NCBI RefSeq assembly: GCF_036711975.1
Contig: NC_091971.1
Span: 19,041,501-19,105,500, forward strand
Source: Onthophagus taurus
Lineage: Eukaryota; Arthropoda; Insecta; Coleoptera; Scarabaeidae
DNA length: 64,000 bases
Direction of reading: 5' to 3'
The translations under genes and the position numbers were made by a program. How positions within the stretch are numbered: the first letter of the stretch is position 1; each line of letters starts with the position of its first letter. The notes beneath the pieces were generated by a model. That model was not told the DNA's origin, made no database searches, and was given only the letters and a program-made list of their open reading frames with translations. Shown here one piece after another: positions 59,140 to 64,000 of the stretch.

Positions 59140-60740
59140 ACCATTAATTCCAAGACTCTATGCTTCCACTCCATATAACAGTAGTGAATAGATGTACGTT
59201 TTCACAAGTCGATATTGAATATCTAGTGACGAGGTAGAATTTGCTAGGAATATCTTCATTCTTAGAAAAGCGAATCTTGCATATTCTATACGAGCTCGCA
59301 CTTCAATCTCGTGGTCAAGATCATCTGTTATCATCTGTAAGCGAGATACTGGAATCTGTGTACGAGTTCTATCTGGTTCTTACCATTAATTTAGTTTGTT
59401 TATATTAATTTTTAACTCTAGAGTATCTCCTTCCCTTGTCACGTTGTAACAAAAGTCGTTGCAATCCCTCAGCATTTTCTGCAATAATGACTGTGTCATC
59501 TGCGTGCTTTAAGTTGGTTACATATTCTCTGTTGACTCTGATTCATATTCTCTGACTTCCTCAATATTTTCGAGGACATATTGAAAAATTATGAAGCATT
59601 AAAGCAGAGCAACATGTCTTTGCGTTGATCTCGACACTTTTGTAGCTGTATCTGAAAGGCAAACAGTGCTTCCTTTATACCAAGTCTCGCGTGACTTATT
59701 AGACTGATTAACTTAAACTGTGAGGATCTATTTGCTTTATTTTTCTTGGGTATGGGGTCAAAAGTTGATCTGAGCCAGTCTTCTGGGAAGGTTCCCGTGC
59801 TATATATTTTATTAATTAGCAGTGTTAATGTCTGAAGGTTTTCTTCATTAAATTTATAAGATTTATCATTTCTACATATATTTCGTCTGGACCTGGGGTT
59901 TTTCGTGTCTTTGGCGTGTTAACCGCTTTTGTAACTTCTGATATTACCATGTCAAGTATTATTTCTTGGGTTGCATTCATCTGCGGTTCTGTTCTTTCGT
60001 CATCAAAGAGAGATCTTCTGGACTAGTTACTATCTGATTATTATCATCTATTAGAGTCATTGTAGTGAATCTTTCATGCATATTTGTGACTTCGTTTACA
60101 TTTTTGTATGTATTGAAGTGGTTATGTTTTCTTAGTAAGTCTCCTTTCACTTTCCTGATATGCTTCATTTTGATTTTTTTGAGATCTTCGAGTGTCCATC
60201 AGTTCTAAAATTTTTTCTGACATCTATGATTTTTTATAATTCCTACACTGTCTTGTAATTTTTCTGTTTGTATGGCTGTAATTGTTGTTTTGAAAGTGTG
60301 CCAAATGTTTTCGACTCCCCTCTAATTCAGTTGGTGTTTCACTACATTTTTCTTTGAGTATTTTCTCTATTTCTGATTGTTTAAGTTTATCGAGGTTAAA
60401 TTTTGTCTTCTTTTGTGCTTGATATATTTATGTCAGGATATGCTTTAACTCCGTTTTGATGCTAATTCAGTTTTTTAAATTTTAGTGAACTTTTCACTAA
60501 GTCTTTTGGTGTAATCATGTTGAATTCCTCTTTTACTTATTCTTGTTTTAGATGTACGTATACGTGGTATCCTAGTATCCATCTTTCACCTTGCTTTAAA
60601 CATGTTTCAGTAATACATGCTTTTTGAATGTTATGACGATAGAGAAATTCCATGATTTCCGTTCCTTGATTCTTTAGTTTAGTCCATTCATGTTCCAGTT
60701 CAGAACGGTGATTTCTTGTATGGTTCAGCTGTTATTGTTA

Positions 60741-61330
60741 TCAATTGATAAAATTGGAAAATAGAGAATTTGCGACGAATTGTTGAATTTGTGTTATAAC
60801 TGGTGTAAGGAGGTCTTTTAGAAGTTTGATTATGGTATCTGTAATTGTGGATGTGAGGTATGAAGAACATTTTGGTGTTGAATGTTTTGTTGTTTTAAAA
60901 TTTGTAAATTTTGTGGTGGTATGATCATTATTTCTTTGAGAATTCATATTTGCATTTTGAGTAGGTGCACTTCGTTGCTGCATATTTTGATGAACCGTAC
61001 AACCTCTATAATTCGCCAGATGATTATCGCCGCAATTAGCACATCTTTGTGTATCTTTTTTATCCTTCATGCAGCTTTTAATTAATGATTTTTCTCACAT
61101 TTAACACATTTCGATTGTTTGAAGCTATATGACCAAATTCCTAACATATGCTATCGATGTGGTATGTTTCGGTTCAACGCTAATTATGCATTCAAAAATG
61201 GATTTGGTATTGTATATGTCTTTTGTGTTTTCTTCTGGTGTCAGTTCAATTGCGCATGTTGGTATTGTTTTTTTGTTAAATAATCTAACAATTGGAAGTT
61301 TATGGGTTTGTTGAATATTTCCTCCTCAGT
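60741..61330 (-). pseudogene. Retrotransposon gag-like ORF1 end with zinc knuckle
   Basis: 60741-61070 is open and has RCANCGDNHLANYRGCTVHQ, a CCHC knuckle typical of Jockey/I gag proteins, then a Thr/Asn-rich tail. Upstream to 61330 the frame, with breaks, gives PTCAIELTPEEN and an ISVEP-like strand that precede the knuckles in this family. No true start is left. Confidence 0.7.
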
Positions 61331-61573
61331 TAGTGAAATGGGTAAAATGTCTTATAATTTAGACATTTAGAATGTGTTTAGATATGTATTTAGAATTAGG
61401 CTCTTGAAAAGGGATTCGATTGATATTCAAGCACTTCTTCCATATAGAATTTAGTTAATTTACGATAGTCGTCGATATCGTTTAAATTTTGTTATAATAT
61501 AGTGATTTTTTATTGTAAGCGGTTGGTAACTAGGAACTAAGAATAACACTTTTCAACAAGTAACAAGGTGTAG

Positions 61574-62361
61574 GTAAAAACCATATATATACTATCTTCT
61601 ATATCGCTGACTCCCTATCTAAGCAATGAGTGGCGAGCGTTTCCATCAAAAGAAGACGGAATGATATATGTTTTGTCTTTGTCGTACCCCCGTGTCGCGA
61701 AAGCGCTAGCGCGAATCGTAAATTTTAAAGAGTTTGAAGTGTTTCGCGCGTATTTTATGCAGCTTTAAAATGCAATTATTATTATAGATGGTTTACTTTA
61801 ACTATAAATTATCACTGATGCATCAAATAAATTAGAGTATATGTACTCTAAATGTTTATAAAGAAAAATGTTTCAAGAAAAGGAGGACTTTGAATTCTTT
61901 TTTATTACACTGAGACCTTTCCTTCTACCTGCTCAACCAATTTTTAGGACCCAAAAATATCTCCACTACTCTTTTTCTTTTTTATTTTACTTTTAACACA
62001 TTTGCTTCACTTTCTTAACAAATAACAATTACATTTTAAATTGCTTAGTCCTAAAATATGTTAATAATTATGTTATTATACACATGAAACCTATAATATA
62101 CATAACTAAATATTTAGATTTTAGGTTATGTTTATGTCAAACATTTATTTGTTGATTTATAAACATCAAGGTCATCAGCTGCTATTAATTTTTAATTCAC
62201 CGTCCAATAAGATAAAAGCGTACTCATCACGTGTTCACACATGTCTCTTGAGTCGACGGGGGTACGACAAAGACAGATATATATATATCTGCACTCTAGT
62301 GTTTACACTCTTTTGCTGCCTTAGTCAGCGATATAGAAGATAGTATATATATGGTAAAAAC
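61574..62361. mobile_element. Inverted-repeat element with TATATATACTATCTTCTATA ends
   Basis: Left 61574-61612 and right 62323-62361 are nearly perfect inverses around CATATATATACTATCTTCTA and TATCGCTGACT; a second inverted block pairs GTCTTTGTCGTACCCCC (about 61678) with GGGGGTACGACAAAGAC (about 62259). The ~560-bp interior is AT-rich and non-coding. Outer ends and target duplication are not clear, so the superfamily is open. Confidence 0.65.
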
Positions 62362-63348
62362 GATTATGGCGGTTACGAACAAGAAAACTAGAGTCATAGT
62401 AATTTGTAACACGAAAATATTAATAAAGTAGTTTAAAGTTTATGTAAGAAATATTCAGGTGTATCATTATATTACATCCTATAACAAATTTATTCTTAGT
62501 TTCTTATTATATTTGATATTGATAACTCTTTGGTTACCTTTGGTTAAATAAAAGCGTTTTAATAATTTAATGGGAAAAAGTCAACAGCATATAGTAAATT
62601 GGTTATGTTATGTAGGATACTTATCCACAGGGAATGAAATTATGGATGCGTCATCCTTAACATTTAGTGCTAATTCTAGTTGTAGTTGTTCTAGTCAAGT
62701 TACATGGTTTTAATACAAAAAAGTTAATAATGAACTTGGGAATATAAATTTTAAGTTCAATAACTTTTAACTAACGCCATCTTTTGTCCGAGGATCGTTT
62801 CTATTGCCAATTGCGAACTTAAAGGTTAAATTTCTATTTATTTATTATTGGTTACTTTTCTACAACAAAAAATAATAGATTAATTTAACTGTTTGTAAAA
62901 ATTCTTGGGATATTTGCAATGTATGACAGTGTTGAACTAAAATAAAAATTTATTTTTGAAAAAATATTTAATATGGTGTATTTAAAGATACTAAAATTAA
63001 AAAACTCAAAAATTTAAGTGAAAATCTAATTTTACTTTCTTTAACGATGGAAAAACAAAATTAACACATAAACGAGTAGTGACAATAAGAAAAAGAAACA
63101 CTTTTTGATACTTCAATTAAAAACGCTAAACGTAACATTAAATAAATACCGATTTAGGTTATAAACTGAGAGGATAATTTCGATATTCAACCGTTTTCTT
63201 TTAAGTAATCCTGCTTTTACAATAAAAGTTACAATGAAACAGCCATAATATATGTGAAAAAAGAAAGTAAGTTCATTTATCTTAATTCTTACAGCAATAA
63301 TTAAAAATAACATACAAAAAAAAAGACATGGTCGTCTTTTCCCTTAAT
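62362..63348. other. AT-rich region and SPT16 3' flank
   Basis: No gene recognised. AGTGCTAATTCTAGTTGTAG near 62668 is another copy of the dispersed CTAGTT-type repeat. The last few hundred bases probably include the SPT16 3' UTR; on the - strand AATAAA is not obvious next to the stop. Confidence 0.35.
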
Positions 63349-64000
63349 TTACTTTCTCGATTTTTTTGACTTGTGTCTGTCTTCGCTATCATCATCTCTA
63401 CTTCTTTTTCTATCATTATGGTGAGAACTCTTATGTTTACCTGGGGAACTCTTCTTTGAATGCCTATCATGGCTACTATTATGTTTCGAACTAGAACCAT
63501 GTCGCGAAGACGAAGAATTCTTATTCGGCGATGAGGAATGTTTAGACGATCTATGTTTATCATTCGAACTTCGATGATGTTTATCAGAAGATCTATGTTT
63601 ATCATGAGATTTATTTAATTTATGCTTGTCGTGTTTACTTTTATGCCGATCCGCATATCTATCAGGTTTTTTAACACCTCTGGGATTAGTGGTATCTTGT
63701 TCATCATAACGATTTCTTTCTCTATCTTCCTCTTCAGCTTCTCTTTCTAAATCAGACCAATCTTTCCCAGACTCCTCATCCGAACCTAAATCCTCCTCAG
63801 AAGCACTATCACTTTCAGTATCACCCTCAGAATATTCCGAATCTTCATCAGATTCTTCTGAACCACTCTCAACATCAGAAGGCTCATACACTTCATCTTC
63901 ATCTTCGGTTTGTTCATCTTGAGCTTCTTCTTCATCGTCAGTTTCTGGGTCCAAAAAGGTCCAACCGCCACTTTCAAAAAATCCATCCGGATCATCAGTA
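63349..64000 (-). CDS. dre4: SPT16 / dre4, FACT complex large subunit, C-terminal exon (partial)
   Basis: The - strand frame enters at the window end with DDPDGFFESGGWTFLDPETD, the junction that closes the SPT16 middle domain in all animals, and goes on to the acidic tail (SGSEESDEDSEYSEGDTESD, LGSDEESGKDWSDLEREAEE). FACT (SPT16-SSRP1) loosens and rebuilds nucleosomes during transcription and replication; the acidic tail binds H2A-H2B. After the acidic part comes an unusually long basic tail rich in His, Ser, Lys and Asp (repeats like SSDKHHRSSNDKHRSSKHSS) ending in a KKSRK nuclear-localisation type sequence before TAA at 63349. The open frame continues past 64000, so the rest of the gene lies to the right. 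No lesions. Confidence 0.93.
   Translation of the reverse strand, partial: TDDPDGFFESGGWTFLDPETDDEEEAQDEQTEDEDEVYEPSDVESGSEESDEDSEYSEGDTESDSASEEDLGSDEESGKDWSDLEREAEEEDRERNRYDEQDTTNPRGVKKPDRYADRHKSKHDKHKLNKSHDKHRSSDKHHRSSNDKHRSSKHSSSPNKNSSSSRHGSSSKHNSSHDRHSKKSSPGKHKSSHHNDRKRSRDDDSEDRHKSKKSRK

Larger units (their letters stand above)
58860..61330 (-). mobile_element. Decayed non-LTR retrotransposon
   Basis: On the - strand, from 61330: gag-like ORF1 with zinc knuckles, a short endonuclease start (WNMNGL near 60690, FLYRHNIQKACITET near 60630), a linker (MKHIRKVKGDLLRKHNHFNT, 60168), reverse-transcriptase pieces (KTPGPDEIY near 59890, GTFPEDWLRSTFDPIPKKNK near 59790, HADDTVIIAENAEGLQRLL at 59457-59510) and the C-terminal RRMLKIAWEEHVTNDEVLRK at 59060. 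Many frameshifts. The mixture of gag and RT wording could also mean two overlapping relics. Confidence 0.7.

Overview
The window is nuclear DNA of an insect, most likely a beetle. It is AT-rich, its host genes have short phase-conserved introns (49-56 bp in two genes), and it is crowded with transposon families typical of large beetle genomes: Penelope-like elements, Tc1/mariner, pogo/Tigger, piggyBac, Harbinger, non-LTR elements with a DUF4780-like ORF, and TACAGGGTGTCC-type hairpin repeats. The order is an inference; no rRNA or mitochondrial marker is present to settle it.

Host genes. (1) Mo25/CAB39, the LKB1-STRAD scaffold, runs on the + strand in five coding exons from 13731 to 34584 and encodes 337 aa. 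Introns 3 and 4 are each 9-10 kb and filled with nested transposons. (2) Five small cysteine/proline-rich genes lie on the + strand at 25360 (inside Mo25 intron 4), 39998, 40720, 45995 and 51035. They share a conserved upstream block and a conserved 3' trailer, and resemble the male-germline Mst(3)CGP type of protein. (3) An inosine-uridine nucleoside hydrolase gene (56035-57080, +) has two tiny introns and one in-frame TAG. (4) A convergent UPF0184/bublin (BBLN) coiled-coil gene occupies 57194-57531 (-). (5) The C-terminal exon of SPT16 (dre4), the large FACT subunit, lies at 63349-64000 (-) and is cut by the window end.

Repeat layout. 1-950: 190-bp satellite. 3.7-11.3 kb: several terminal-inverted-repeat elements, Penelope-type hammerhead ends, and scraps of retrotransposon. 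14.7-24.75 kb (Mo25 intron 3): a possible pogo/Tigger shell holding a 363-bp satellite, and hAT, Tc1, piggyBac and Penelope remnants. 26.5-34.1 kb (intron 4): a Tigger remnant, a mariner-like element with a long open transposase, and a non-LTR retrotransposon split by a Penelope element. 36.2-38.5 kb: the same 363-bp satellite, inverted, followed by another Penelope 3' end. 41.3-43.4 kb: a non-LTR reverse transcriptase split by a Harbinger element that is itself split by a 207-bp hairpin. 44.2-50.7 kb: two inverted arrays of a dimeric 356-bp satellite bracketing a cysteine-rich gene and a large palindrome made of two Myb-domain element copies. 51.36-55.77 kb: a TA-flanked element whose body is mostly a 174-bp satellite. 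58.9-61.3 kb: a decayed non-LTR element. 61.6-62.4 kb: another inverted-repeat element.

The two most interesting signals are the five-gene cysteine-rich family with its shared promoter/leader block, spread among satellites, and a set of hammerhead-ribozyme folds at the ends of Penelope-like elements, with compensatory changes in two stems.
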